Below, one piece after another: positions 28,054 through 39,254 of a stretch of DNA of 64,000 nt (position 1 is the first letter of the stretch; every line of letters begins with the position of its first letter). Source of the DNA: Cycas panzhihuaensis (Eukaryota > Cycadophyta); the NCBI GenBank assembly GCA_023213395.1, contig CM041465.1, forward strand, positions 176,211,741 through 176,275,740, read 5' to 3'. The notes beneath the pieces are model-generated. The model saw only the letters and a program-made list of their open reading frames with translations, was not told where the DNA came from and made no database searches. Made by a program: the position numbers and the translations under genes.

Positions 28054-30400
28054 TTCCTCCTCCTTTGTCACTACTTATGTTGTTTCTTCCTTTGCATGTG
28101 TATTAATGGATGCTTAGATAACCAGTGTAATATAATTGTAAAATAAAAGCCTATATGGACATACCTTGTCTTTATCATCCTAATTTCTAAAAGGTTTAAG
28201 GTCATCAAGTTGATGGAATTTAGGTGTTATTTTAATCAATTTCATGTAATTTATCATTACCCCATCATGATTGTATTATTAGGGAGGTATCTTCTTTCAA
28301 ATTACCAACTTCTAAGTGCTTCCCCTTTGATTTGATCTTAGACTAAATATAAGTGCCTCGATATCTTATTAACAACCCTCTAGATTACAATAATGCTTTT
28401 CTTATCACTAGACGTAGTACAACCTTGATAAGTAATAATTATCTACATATTTCTATATATAATAGTTGAAGGGGAGAGTATATTAGCAAATGTAAAGTTG
28501 ACCCTTTGAAAACATATAGATAAATTATAAAATAGCCTTTGAAAAGATAAAAGTCCCCATAAGTGATGCTTTCTTGGCCTCTTAACAAGAGCTTCACATC
28601 TTCATCTATTCTCACCAAGAGATATAGGTTGGTAATTACTATCTCATAAAAATTGTGTACCTATATATAAGGATTAAAAGGTGCCTTTTGTTCCTATGCT
28701 TTTACATATTAAAATTGAATGGGAACTTTGGTTGTATTAGGCTCTATAAGAAAATCTAGAAAATCTATTATTCTTGATATTATACAAAGCAAATAGGAGG
28801 TCATGAAAAATTAAGCACCATGCATACTATAAAATTGTTCCATAATAGTCTAACTCAAAATCTCTACCTAATCTAGTAGAAAGTCTTCCTTCAAACATTT
28901 TAAAATAACGAAGGCTTATGTTATATACAATTAGGTAACATCATAAAAGCTTAAAATTTGGGACAAGAGTGAATTTTAGAGTCTTATATCATCTTTAAAC
29001 AACTTTACCTTTTGCATTTCTATTTCTTTCTAAGTCTCTCAATATACTAGTCTTCTATTTCTTTGGTGATTTCCTCACCATTAATGACCATTCATTATAG
29101 TTTTATTGTATCATAAGATGCATTTGTCTTTTGGAGTTTAAGTATACTTTTGAGTTATGATGCAGTTAGAGAAGTGATGACTTGATTACTATTTCCAAGA
29201 CTAGTATGGCATCCTTGTCTATGCATAAGACCAATTGCCCTATTAATTTTAGGCATGGGAACATTTTAGGATTTGAGGCAACTCAGGCTAAGCCATAGTA
29301 CCACATAACATCACTATTTACTTCTCAATCATGATATATCAAAATATTTGAGCGATGTAGGATTACCTTGGTATCCTTAATAGTCAACATTTTACTTGCA
29401 TTTATTTCCTTGGATAAATTTAGTAAGTGCACTCAGAATTCAAGGTGCTATTCTGTCTCATTATAGAACTAAAGAAGGTATGTACTATTGACCTGAATCT
29501 TACTCTAGACTATAAGTAAATCTTTTATTATCACCGAGTATTAATTTTTACCTTAATGATGCCCATTACATGCAAAGAATAAAAAGTGAAAAATTAATAA
29601 GATATAAGTAATCTTGCATATGTGATATTAATATTCATTCATGTGACCATTAATGTTTATGTTAATGAATTTTGGTGGTATAAGAGAATTCCTTCTCCCA
29701 CATATTCTTTTTTCACTTGATGATTATTTCTTAGAATGAAATTTAATATGAGATCTTTTGATGGGGAGTTATTTATGGAAATGGTTGTAATATTGTTTGT
29801 TTATTATCTTGCTTGGAGGCTTCTTACATGATCATCATTTTTGTCATATTTCCTCTCTACTTCATTGGAACAAAGTTAGCAAGGATATAAGTGATAAGAG
29901 AAAGTAGGACCCATCACTTAATCTCTTAACCTTCTCATAGATCGCTTTCTTGCTTCGTCTTAAAAATTATCTTAAAGTATAAAAAGTGTCTAACATGGAT
30001 CTTGAAGTTGTAGTAACAAAGATTATAGGAATATAGAACTCTACAATTCCTTTCCTTACTTGATGACTTCCCACATGATCAATATTTATGTTGATGAAGC
30101 ATTCAACTTTCTCATATGGGTGGATGTACCAATGGAAATATCCCTTAGACACTTCTTATATCCTTTCATTAGATAATGCCTTTTCTATTTAATAAGATCA
30201 CCAAGTTAAAAACCTTGATAAAGAAAATATAAATGTTAAGCCTTAGGAATTAGGTTTCATTATGTCAAAGCATATTAGTTCAACCCCAAAATCTCTGATT
30301 ATGCTATAAAATATTATGCTAAAGTCTTATCCATTGACTATTTCTTTAGATGTATAAAAAATTTCCGACTTTCACATTTTCAGAGGGTAATATAGGCCTC

Positions 30401-30949
30401 CTTACTTATGAGAAATCTTCATGATGAATCAAAGGTAGATTCTTATTCCATGATTCTTAAGGAAAAGAAAAATAATGTAGAAATAAATTAAACTTGAAAC
30501 TAGTGAAAAATATCTATTATATGTACATTATATATAAAGTTTAGTAGTATCTTGAGTCCCTTAGATCTCAACCTTCATGAAAGTAAAAATTCAAGTATCT
30601 CCCATTTACTGAAATAAGTAATCCCTTCTCTTGAGAATCCTTTAGTCTATATATATTATTCTAAATCTGGTTATGATATTAAGCGGTAAAGACTAAAGAT
30701 AATCAAATTTCCTATGAGCACTAAGATTTTATTTAGCCTTATCCCACATCAATGCTTCATTATTAACATTGAAATCCCTATTTTGTATATATTTATTTTC
30801 AATAAATATATTTACCTTATCTTGATAAGAAAAGAAAATATCCTTAGCTTTATTATATTCCTCTTCCAGCTTCTAGAACTAAAGTATCTTATTGTCCATA
30901 GTGTTTTGACTATCTTCGTTAGGATCCACTAAAACTAATGCATTGAAAG
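30401..30949. other. Unassigned AT-rich stretch between M and F
   Basis: No coding motif recognised. It lies at the 3' side of the F integrase and may hold the remains of the F 3' end, but no LTR pair is visible. Confidence 0.35.
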
Positions 30950-31089
30950 AAAGGTAAGAAGGTATTACTACCTCCTTTCAATAAACTAAAAGAAAGTGTG
31001 AATAGCCAAAATCTTTATTTATAATAATAGGATTGGTCTAAAGGGCTATTTATAAGTTTAAATGCCAATTGATCATCCTCTTCAAAAGT

Positions 31090-31430
31090 CAAATGAGGTT
31101 TTTATTGGTAGATTATATGAGGCCATTTCCTTGAGGGTAATAGTTTGAAGGTGTGTCCAAGTAGATGTTGTAGACTTGATAAAATTTGATCATTTCATTT
31201 TAGGTGAATGCTACTCCATTGTTAGAGACCACAAAAGGTGGAATACCAAATTTAGCTATGATGACTTCTTGTAAAAAAATTATGACTCTTTTGGTAGTAG
31301 CTTTTTTGATGGATACAACTTCAACCCATCTTGTAAAGTAATCATTGGCTATAAGTATAAATACATGCTCTTTACTAGATGTCATGTTTACTAGACCTAT
31401 GAAATCCAATCCCTACTTTTCAAAAGGTTG
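31090..31430 (-). pseudogene. Integrase core remnant of element F
   Basis: The minus-strand frame 31200-31409 opens MDFIGLVNMTSSKEHVFILI and includes DYFTRWVEVV and the second catalytic site as VVSNNGVAFT, where the usual Asp before N-G is Asn. The first Asp (MDFIG) and the DYFTRW motif are typical of gypsy integrases. The domain is cut by stops near 31195. Confidence 0.88.
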
Positions 31431-31541
31431 CTTTATATATATGATTTTAAGAGGCATGGTAGTTAACCTCTACTTACCTATAAATTTATGATATATTTTA
31501 TAATTTCTAACCCTTAGATAAGCATCTCAAAACATCATAGG

Positions 31542-31790
31542 TTAATAGAAGTTGACCTTTATAATCTTGCAAGTAGTAGTATCTATGGAAAAATATCCTC
31601 TATATATCCCTATATGGAATTCTTCCAAGGCATCGTGCACGTCTATTTCTATCATGTATTTAAGTAAAATCCCATTAAAATTTCTTCTATATAGTGCTCC
31701 TTGTACTAATATGTATGGTTTTAATTTTAATCTTAATGCCATTTTCCCTCTCTTATCCAAGTAAGAAGGGCATTCTCCATTCTTTATATA
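31542..31790 (-). pseudogene. Integrase zinc-finger remnant of element F
   Basis: The minus-strand reading PSYLDKRGKMALRLK, then YILVQGALYRRNF, then EEFHIGIYRGYFSIDTTTCK is the N-terminal integrase H2C2 region of gypsy elements; one His of the finger (usually H in GGHFS) is Tyr. It lies directly downstream of RNase H. Confidence 0.85.
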
Positions 31791-31799
31791 AAATTTAAT

Positions 31800-32490
31800 T
31801 TCTTGTTACAAAGGGGAAAAGCTATCTAGATGTCCTCCCATAACACTTACAACATTTTCCTCTCTTATTTCTTCCTTTTGTTTTAACTCCAATAGTTTTT
31901 TGGAGCTTTGACTTAGTAATTAAGTGGCATAACCCATGTCCCTTAACAACCTTATTAAACTCTTGAATCATAGAAAATCAATTTCCCCATCTCCCATAAG
32001 GATCTGAATCTACCAATAAACTCCTAATAGAAGATATGGGGACGTAGGCTAAAGTTTAATTATGTGCTATGTAATACTTAAATCCTTTGATAACTCTTAT
32101 TAATGTGTATGTTTGTTTTGTTATATAAGCATATTTTTGTTGATGTTATTATAAGATTTTGCTAACAAAAGCTATAGGTTGGTCCTCACTTTAATCATCC
32201 TTTTAAAGTAGGATGGCTACATGAAATCCTTTAAATGCATAAGAATAAATAATAAAGGCTTTATTAAAGTTTAGAAAAATAAGCACTAGAGTTGCATGAT
32301 GGCTTATTTGACCTCTTCAAAAGTGCCCTTAGTTATTAAATCCCATTTGAAAAATACATCCTTCTTAATCAATATATTAAGAGGTAGAGTTATCTTAGTA
32401 AAGTCTAAGATAAATCTCCTTCAAAAATTTACTTTACTACAAAAAGATTACAAAGATTTCTTATTTAACAATAGTGGTAGTTCTTGAATG
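31800..32490 (-). pseudogene. RT connection and gypsy RNase H remnant of element F
   Basis: The minus strand reads VNFLRRFILDFTKITLPLN-like connection sequence (about 32390-32450), then KKDVFFKWD, FNKAFIIYSYA (first RNase H block), LLQKDDQ and YAYITKQTYTLI. These are the ordered blocks of the gypsy RT-connection and RNase H. Several stops are present. Confidence 0.82.
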
Positions 32491-32499
32491 GCTTTTCTC

Positions 32500-32964
32500 C
32501 TATCTGCATTAATAGAAGTTCCTCTAGGTATAACCAGATATCCTAGAAAATTACCTTCGGTGACCCTAAAAATATTTTTTTTAGGGTTTAACAAGACACC
32601 AAATATTTTACATCTCTAAAAGACCTACCTTAAATGATTCACATGATCTATCCTATCCTTTTAAAATACTATAATATCATCCAAATAGATCACTATAATG
32701 ATAAACTTGAGAGCTTTAAAAGTCTATTATATGGCACTTTGAAAAGTAGAATTGGCATTTATGAAGCTAAATGGTATTTTCTTATAAGCAAATATTCACC
32801 ACAAGGTAGTAAAAGTCATTTTATATTGGTAGTTTTTGTCCAAATTTGATTATAGGTTAAGAATTTATCAAATAGGAACATCATCTTTAAACCCGTCACT
32901 ACTAATAATAGTTGTTCTCTCCTAGGTAAGGGATAATTATCCCTTAGTAAGACTTTATTTAGGT
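32500..32964 (-). pseudogene. Gypsy RT remnant of element F, downstream part
   Basis: Begins at the D insertion with NKVLLRDNYPLP and includes the catalytic YLDD (32676-32687, minus) in VIYLDDIIVF. The upstream part of the RT is at 44182-44420. Confidence 0.85.
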
Positions 32965-33327
32965 TGTTAGAGTGGATATTAATGCACTCAACCACCTAAT
33001 ATTTAATGCGGTGTGTGGTATGATGAGACATAAGTTGACGAGATTGATGTAATGGATATAAAACACCACATATTATGTAGACCTTATGATGATATATTAA
33101 TATGAGCCATCATATGTAATATTAATGTATTATTTGAGGAACTTATGGATCTATTTAAAGGGATCCAAAGTCTATTAGATCAAGGATTGTTTTATATCAA
33201 TGATTGACAAATCTTTTATGGTGCATTTTTTACCAAAAGAGTTTCCTATATATACTCTATTATGTGCTAGTTTTCTTTTACTACTTGTTGTGTATATAAA
33301 TGGTCTATTGATTTTTTATTTCTAATA
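32965..33327 (+). repeat. 5' LTR of element D
   Basis: Starts TGTTAGAGTGG and ends TTTCTAATA (CA changed to TA). Holds TATA-like TGTATATAAATGG near 33291. It shares the GATCTATTTAAAGGGATC block with E. It is 363 bp, about 65 bp longer than the LTR of E because of an extra block in its first half. Confidence 0.88.
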
Positions 33328-33345
33328 TGATATTGGAGTAGATGG
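33328..33345 (+). promoter_or_regulatory. Primer binding site relic of element D
   Basis: TGATATTGGAGTAGATGG directly follows the LTR and is a decayed tRNA-Met site (compare TGGTATTAGAGTAGATGG in E). Confidence 0.7.
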
Positions 33346-33359
33346 TTGTACATAAGTAG

Positions 33360-33720
33360 GTAAAGTTAAACAGATATTAATCGAGAAAGTTTGGATGCTA
33401 TTAGAGAGATCTATCAACAATAATTGATAAGATAGTTAATAAAGGTTAGATGTTACTATAGAGTTCTATCGACAATAGTTGATAGGATAATAGATGAAGT
33501 TGGACAATCAATAGGATCATCGATAAAGTTTGTCAAGCAACAAAATTATCGATAAGGTTTTCCATAACTACAAATAGTCAATGAAGTGGTTGCTAGCTTA
33601 ATTGACAAAGTGATTACTACCTTAATCGATGAATCTTATCATTGTTATAGACATCAGTCAATAAAGATATCTCTCAATAGAAAGATGCAAGTATTTTATG
33701 ATTGTGTCAATTGATATAAG
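33360..33720 (+). repeat. Degenerate GATA/ATCGATAAAG array in element D
   Basis: About 360 bases made of imperfect units of the type TTGATAAGATAG, ATCGATAAAG, GTCAATAAAG spaced 10-35 bases apart, often with their reverse complement (AATCAATAGGA) nearby. It stands where gag to mid-integrase should be. Similar units occur at the end of D pol (43562-43735). No such array is seen in E. Confidence 0.7.
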
Positions 33721-33779
33721 GCATTATTACATTTGTATATAAGGTGAGTATAATAAGAAAATAAAAATATCATGAAGTG

Positions 33780-34330
33780 ATAATGGCAAAGAACGCAATA
33801 ATTATGCATTTGATTAGTTTTATTAGATTGTGGTATAAAACGAGAGTTTACTATTATGTATACCCCACAATAAAATGGTGTTACAAAAAGAAAAAATCAT
33901 ACCATGATAGAGATGCCAAGGTGTATAGTACATTTAAAAAACTTACCATTAATGTTTTAGGCAGAGGTTGTAGTGATTACTATTTATATTCTAAATTGTA
34001 TACCCACTAAAATAATTCATAGCATGACCTTTGAGGAGAAATAAACTAGTTATAAGCCTTCCATTAAACATTTTAATGTATTTGGGTGTATTGTTTATGC
34101 ATATATCCTTGATGAAGGTTGTAAGAAGCTAGATCACATGAGTTTGAAGTGTACTTTTGTGGGGTATTCTAATCAAAACAAAGCTTCTAAATTACGGTAT
34201 CTACAAGGGAAGAAACTTTTGATCAATTGGGATTTCAAATTTGATAAGTTATTGATGTACCATACTAAAAAGACATCTAAAGATAAGATTTATGCTCTAC
34301 TTCTTCCTTTTCCTAGTTAGTCTATCGAAG
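33780..34330 (+). pseudogene. Integrase C-terminal remnant of element D
   Basis: Starts in the TPQ-stop-NGV motif that precedes the catalytic Glu (about 33862; the Glu itself is lost, reading TKRKNHT), passes through FNVFGCIVYAYI (34072-34105) and includes the open frame 34138-34320 (MSLKCTFVGYSNQNKA and WDFKFDKLLMYHT). E has the same region at 52590-53030. Confidence 0.82.
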
Positions 34331-34619
34331 GCCTATTGATAAGTGTGTTAAGGTGTAGGAGCCTAACATTATGTCATAGAAGAAGTAGGACCAAGTGGAA
34401 GTATTGATAAGAAGCCATTACATGATGAGACATGGACAACAACCCATGTACCTTTATGGGTGAGGAGGATTATTAAAGACTCTGACATGATGGTGGAAGA
34501 CCTTGTAAATGGTTGATAAATAAGGAAACAATATGCTAGTTAGACTCTTGTAGTAGACACCAATGACTTTAGTGATCTTATTTCATATAAGGAGGAAAAA
34601 AGAGACCCGTGATAGAGAG

Positions 34620-35317
34620 CTATAATGCAAAAGGAGTATAATTTAATTATGAAGAATGATACTTGGGATCTTGTTTACTTACCTCCCTCTAAGAACCAGA
34701 TCATTTGTAAGTGGGATTACAAGATGAAATTTTTCTCTAATGGAGAGATAGATAACTACAAGGCTCAACTTATTGCATAAGGCTTCAAATAAAAAAAAGG
34801 AATCAATTATAAGGAGATACTTACACTAGCCTCTAAGATGTCATTGGTTTGATTGATCCTTACTTCAGCAATTGCATATGGTTGAAAGTTATACCAGGTG
34901 GATATTAAGTTTTGATTCCTTAATAAAGAATTGAAAGAGCAAATCTGCATAACTTGACCTCTTGGTTTTGTCAAGGAAGGTTACGAGTGTTTAGTGTATT
35001 GATGAAAGAAATCTCTTTATGGCCTAAAACAAGTACCACATGCTTGGTATGAGAAGATTGATGCTAGATTAAAAGAAGATGGGTTTGTGACAATAGAATT
35101 AGAGTGGAGTCTTTATATTCGAAAGAGTGGAACTATAATAGTTATTATTTTATTATATATTGATGACCTTATTCTTATAGGAAATTATAACAAGACTATT
35201 ACAACTATAAAGTCCTATTTAGGATATACTTTTGATATGAAAGATCTTAGATAACTCCATTACATATTAGGAATTAATGTAAGGAAGTTAATAGATCATA
35301 TCATAATGTCATAGGGG
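34620..35317 (+). pseudogene. RT remnant of element D, first part
   Basis: Includes IMKNDTWDLVYLPPSKN (34648), KMKFFSNGEIDNYKAQL, a K-K-S-L-Y-G-L-K motif (35007-35030), HAWYEKIDARLKEDGF and the catalytic YIDD (35156-35167). Reading continues to SQGRY-like sequence where C is inserted. Stops lie at former Gln and Arg positions. Confidence 0.85.
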
Positions 35318-35323
35318 AGGTAT

Positions 35324-35621
35324 TGAAAAGGGTTAATGACATAAGGTCATTACATTAGTTGATTATTTCGAAAAAGGGTCTTAAGTGAACTTTAAATTAG
35401 ATCACTTAAGTGAAATGCACTTTCATGTGCATTATGTGTAATTTCATTTCACCTAACCCAAATGCTCCCTCTCTCAATATAAAAGTAAAGCTCAATGGAG
35501 GAGATTCATTCTTTACCTCCCCATTTTGTGAGAGCTACTTTCTTTCTCTCAAGTCTCTCTTGCTCCCATGTTTGCCTTTGTGTTTAGTGCATGGAGATGA
35601 AGGATAGATCCACTCTTTTCA
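35324..35621 (+). repeat. 5' LTR of element C
   Basis: TGAAAAGGG to CTTTTCA, 298 bp. The TATA-like ATATAAAAG lies at 35477-35485. An inverted repeat (CTTAAGTGAAC near 35391, ATCACTTAAG near 35400) is present. Differs from the 3' LTR at a single base. Confidence 0.98.
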
Positions 35622-35623
35622 TG

Positions 35624-35635
35624 TGGTATCAGAGC
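35624..35635 (+). promoter_or_regulatory. Primer binding site of element C
   Basis: TGGTATCAGAGC, an exact complement of the initiator tRNA-Met 3' end, two bases after the LTR. Confidence 0.95.
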
Positions 35636-36620
35636 TTGCTTCCTTCATATTCCCCACTTGCACTTGCAATGGAGCCATCACTTCCTTCTCCCCCACAATC
35701 CATGTGGTGAAGGAGATTGTGAAAGTGAATTTAGAAATATTTTCAAGTTATTATGATAGCATATTTTGTATTGTTTTCCTTTCCTTTCTCTTTTGCAGGT
35801 TTGGAAGCATAATACAAGGAGTTGTAAGGCCCAAGGATTCCAATCCTTTGCTGGCCATTCATGCTATCCCATTCTTCTTTTCTTTTCCCTTTTTGTCCAT
35901 TTAACAAGGGGAAATGTCAAATTTTTCCAAAGATTTAGAAGAATGATTGTAAGGGAGTTTTACCCATTTTTAAAGAATTTTGAGCCATTTAAAATATCTA
36001 TCATTGTATGCTCTCACCTTGCCCATATTGGGATCCTGGTGATCAAAAAATGATGGAAATTTCATATGGTATCATGTGTTAATGAGAGATTAGAAAGCTG
36101 AAATTTCTGCAGAAATTTAATTTGATTATTGAACTTCACAGGTCTTCAAAATCTTCTACAGAGATCCAATTGAAGTGATTCCAATTGTTAAAGATGGGGC
36201 TCTGAGTCTACTTTCCAGCACAAAAACAGGAACCTAATTTGGATGCCGTATGAGGAAGTTATTGCTGTTTTAGTGAACAGCAGTTATTTTTAGTAAGAAT
36301 TCTGGAAAAATATAATTTCCTAACTTTGCGGGGCTGTCAAAAATGTTCCAGAACTCATTTGGACCTGATTCCACTTCTGAAGATGAAGCTCTGAGTCTAG
36401 TTTGCAGCACAAAAATCGGCACTCCATTTCGACATTGTGGGAGAAAGTTATTGCAGATTTAGTGAAGAGTAGTCGTTTTTCTTTTTTAACAAAAAACAAA
36501 AAATGCAGGAAATTTCTTCCTTTTTATAAGGCTTAAAAGCCCATTGTAAAAGTGAGAAAAAAAACACCTGGATCGGAGCAATATCCGGTGTCCTCACTCA
36601 CTTATTGAGCATTGCATTTC

Positions 36621-36711
36621 AGCACTCTAAAATCACTCAAAGCAAGCACTCCAAAGACACTTCAAGCAAGCACTTCAAGCAAGCACTCCAAAAGCACTCC
36701 AAGCAAGCATT
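36621..36711 (+). repeat. Short tandem array AAGCAAGCACTCC
   Basis: Five to six imperfect repeats of AAGCAAGCACTYCA and CACTCCAAA. Element A has homology only from the end of this array onward. Confidence 0.8.
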
Positions 36712-37370
36712 ATTTTTAGTTAAATGTACGTTTGATGCAATTCGATAATCTTTTCACTCTTCCTAAAAGGAACGCATCATGTACGCTATTTTACGCCATC
36801 TTGTACTGTTCACACACTCGCCAAGGTTGAGATACCTTGGTTGGCGAATCTTAGTGCCATAAAGGAGGTGTGGGTTTCAAGTTGGGTCCGGACTAAACCT
36901 AATATTGGTGAGGTTTGGTTAGCCATACCATCGTGCCTCAATCAGGGATCATCCTGATAACCAACCGGGAAAACTGAAACTTTAATACAAGATTAAAATA
37001 TACCCGATCCAATATCCGTCATAGCTATGGGTATGCACGTACCACTCTTTAGAGGAGGTATATAGTTGCTCATTGGTGAACTGGGTGAGGATTGGGAGTA
37101 CACAGCTCCGTTGTGACTTGGATTTCATCACCAAGCACGATTGCTGGTATCGCGGGTGAAGGCCAAATTAATTCTACTAGAAGCCTAGGCATCCCTTCAA
37201 CAACCTCAACTACACGTTGGACATAAGTTAGAGGTTATTGGGTTGATTACGCATCCTACATTCGAGCTTCAAGTTGTGTAAACCTAATGATGTCAACTTC
37301 TACATTGGCCTACAATCTTGTATATTGATCACTTACTTATTTGTAAAAGTGATCCATAGTGTAATCACAA

Positions 37371-37495
37371 TCATAGTGCTTCTCATATTCTCTTGCATCG
37401 GGTTAATATTTGCCACAAGTGTTAGTGGCCAATTTTTATCATAGTTTTTCTCATATTCCTGCGTCGAAGTTAATATTTGTCACAAGTGTTGGTGA
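37371..37495 (+). repeat. Two 60-bp direct repeats in the leader of C
   Basis: TCATAGT..CTCATATTC..TTAATATTTG.CACAAGTGTT occurs at 37371-37430 and again at 37439-37495. Element A keeps a decayed form of both, so the duplication predates the split of A and C. Confidence 0.75.
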
Positions 37496-37655
37496 CTTTT
37501 CTCTAAGTTGCTCCTTCATCTTTGAGCAACCATTCTCACTTCTTCTTCCTTCTTCTACACTACTTCATTACATTTCCCATTTGTAAATAGTGATCGGTCA
37601 TTTATTACCATCACTTTTATAGTCCTTGTTCATTTCTTCCCTTCTAAAAGACACA

Positions 37656-38700
37656 ATGTCTTCACAATTCAAGCAAAATGTGAACCATTCTAAAAGGGAA
37701 AGAAAATTGGGACATGTGGTTCCTTGGTGTCGAAATGCCGCAAAGTATGAAGGTCTATGGAGAGATCACTTACAACCTACACCACACATGCATTTACTAC
37801 CACAACTGCTTCAACAAGAGGTGCTCCAACTGCTCCCACTGAAGCTGTAGCTAAACGCCAATGGGAACTTGATGATGATAAAATCCGTGCAGGGATACTG
37901 CTTGTCATTGATTATTCCCTGCATAATCTCATTGATGAAGCTGTACATGATCTGACATGGAAAGTTCTTAAAGTTCTTAAGAAGAACTTTGACACTAAAT
38001 CAGACTTAGAATTTGTTCACTTAGTGCTGAAGATGAACAAATTGAAAATGCAAAAAGGACATGCAAGTGAGACAATCAATCTCCTTCGTCCAATCAAGCA
38101 AGCCATTGATAAAGATTTTAAAACTCAATGCATTACATGGGCTTTCTTGATTCAGTCATGTCTCCATATCCCGATTATAAAAATCTATTGGGGAGTCTGC
38201 AAACCAGAGGAACTTTAAAGACCCTAAACTTTGAGGATCTTACTGATAAGTTTATTGAATTTGATAAGACCTTTGATACCAAATTTGCCACTACATCGAT
38301 CCAATTGATGTCGCTTTTGAAGTGGAAGAAGATCTTTGTTACACCAAAAATCAAGGTCAATACTCTCGTAGAGGTGGTAATTCCCATGGAAGAGGAAGAG
38401 GTAGACAACAAGGACAACGTCCTCTTAGTCAACAGGCTCCTCAATTCCAACAAAAACAGTCTCAAGGCCAAGGGCAAAATAATCAACTCGGACCTAGATC
38501 CAAGAATCGAGACAATCCAAATTAGTCTAATACTTGACCGAAATCAAACAATCGTGTGCCAAAGGTGTAATAGAAGAGGACATTATGCCAAAAATTGCAT
38601 AACTGCCACCAACAAACTACCAAGTTATCAACAGCGCCATGGTGCACATAATGTTGATAATACTTCTTTTGAAGATGCTTTTGGTGGAACGTAATTTGCT
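37656..38700 (+). pseudogene. gag of copia element C, frame-broken
   Basis: Starts at 37656 with MSSQFKQNVNHSKRE. The reading moves to a second frame by about 37760 and a third by about 38130. It contains DIDYSLHNLIDEA-like and ETINLLRPIKQAIDKDF blocks and a complete zinc knuckle CQRCNRRGHYAKNC at 38557-38598 (CX2CX4HX4C). The knuckle is preceded by a basic Gln/Arg-rich stretch readable in the frame of 38322-38525 (SHGRGRGRQQGQRP). At least three indels prevent full translation. Confidence 0.88.
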
Positions 38701-38779
38701 CATGCACACCTTCAAAGAATTGGGACCACTTCATCAAATGTTGTTGATAGATCCACTAAGTATATTGAGGCTCATTGTG

Positions 38780-39250
38780 GCTATGCTTATTCACTTTTGC
38801 CTTCACCACTTGGAGTTGCAAATAGTGCTACCTCAAATACTTCATCGTGGATCATGGATCTTCGAGCAACACAACACATGACTTGTCATCGCCAGCTTCT
38901 TTCAAGATTTTGACTCAAGTTCGTGGTGTTGTACACATGGTCGACAAATCATCTCACCATCGAAGGACTTGGAACAATTTGCCTCGAAACTCCTGTGCCT
39001 TCCAGATTTTACACTTGTTGATGTTTTATATATTCACGCCTACAGCGTAATCGCTCTCCCCGTCCACCCTTGTCTCTCGTGGATTTGATCCGAGTGTAAC
39101 CGCAAACAATCAAACTCTCGTGTCATTCACCCTCCTTCAAATCGTGGTTATGACCTAATTCTTGATGGTAAACTTTTCCGCCTAACTGGCTCACCATCCT
39201 CTGAAGTCAACTATGTTGATGATGAATTTGTTTTTACCACAACCCTGACT
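38780..39250 (+). pseudogene. Protease remnant of copia element C
   Basis: The active site reads SWIMDLRATQHMT in shifted frames at about 38847-38885: the Asp is present, but the D-S/T-G-A core is damaged (D-L-R-A). Downstream sequence to about 39240 is protease C-terminal and linker, with more frame changes near 38940 and 39050. Confidence 0.8.
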
Positions 39251-39254
39251 CCTC

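Larger units (their letters stand above)
24690..30400 (-). repeat. Left copy of a 2.7-kb repeat shared with F
   Basis: The parts 24690-25066 and 28054-30400 align in the same orientation with 46170-48870; element H splits this copy. On the minus strand both copies carry coding-like sequence, for example EKVECFI (30090-30110) and TTSRSMLDTFYTLR (29967-30010) here, and LTTSRDASNTFYALKLF in the other copy. Two explanations fit: it is the gag-side coding region of two related gypsy elements in tandem, or it is the pair of long LTRs of F. The coding look and the unmatched flanks favour the first. Confidence 0.6.
35636..37655 (+). other. Long 5' leader of element C
   Basis: About 2 kb between primer site and gag with no recognised coding content. 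It contains two near-copies of a 120-bp block (about 36170-36290 and 36370-36480, both with AGATGRRGCTCTGAGTCTA), a short tandem array at 36621-36711 built on AAGCAAGCACTCC, and two 60-bp direct repeats (37371-37430, 37439-37495). The last 900 bases are shared with element A. A possible extra exon or structured RNA cannot be excluded. Confidence 0.7.

Noticed and set aside
33360-33720. Possible CRISPR-like or satellite array.
   Set aside because: Units are degenerate and irregularly spaced, with no constant repeat; the host is a plant.
35410-35607. Two almost identical 65-residue frames (also 42623-42820), a possible duplicated gene.
   Set aside because: They are the two LTRs of element C read in the same frame.
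35624-35635. tRNA-like sequence near several LTRs.
   Set aside because: Only the 12-18 base primer sites match tRNA-Met; no cloverleaf follows.
38175-38486. Minus-strand frame of 103 residues inside gag of C.
   Set aside because: Shadow of the plus-strand gag sequence; no motif.
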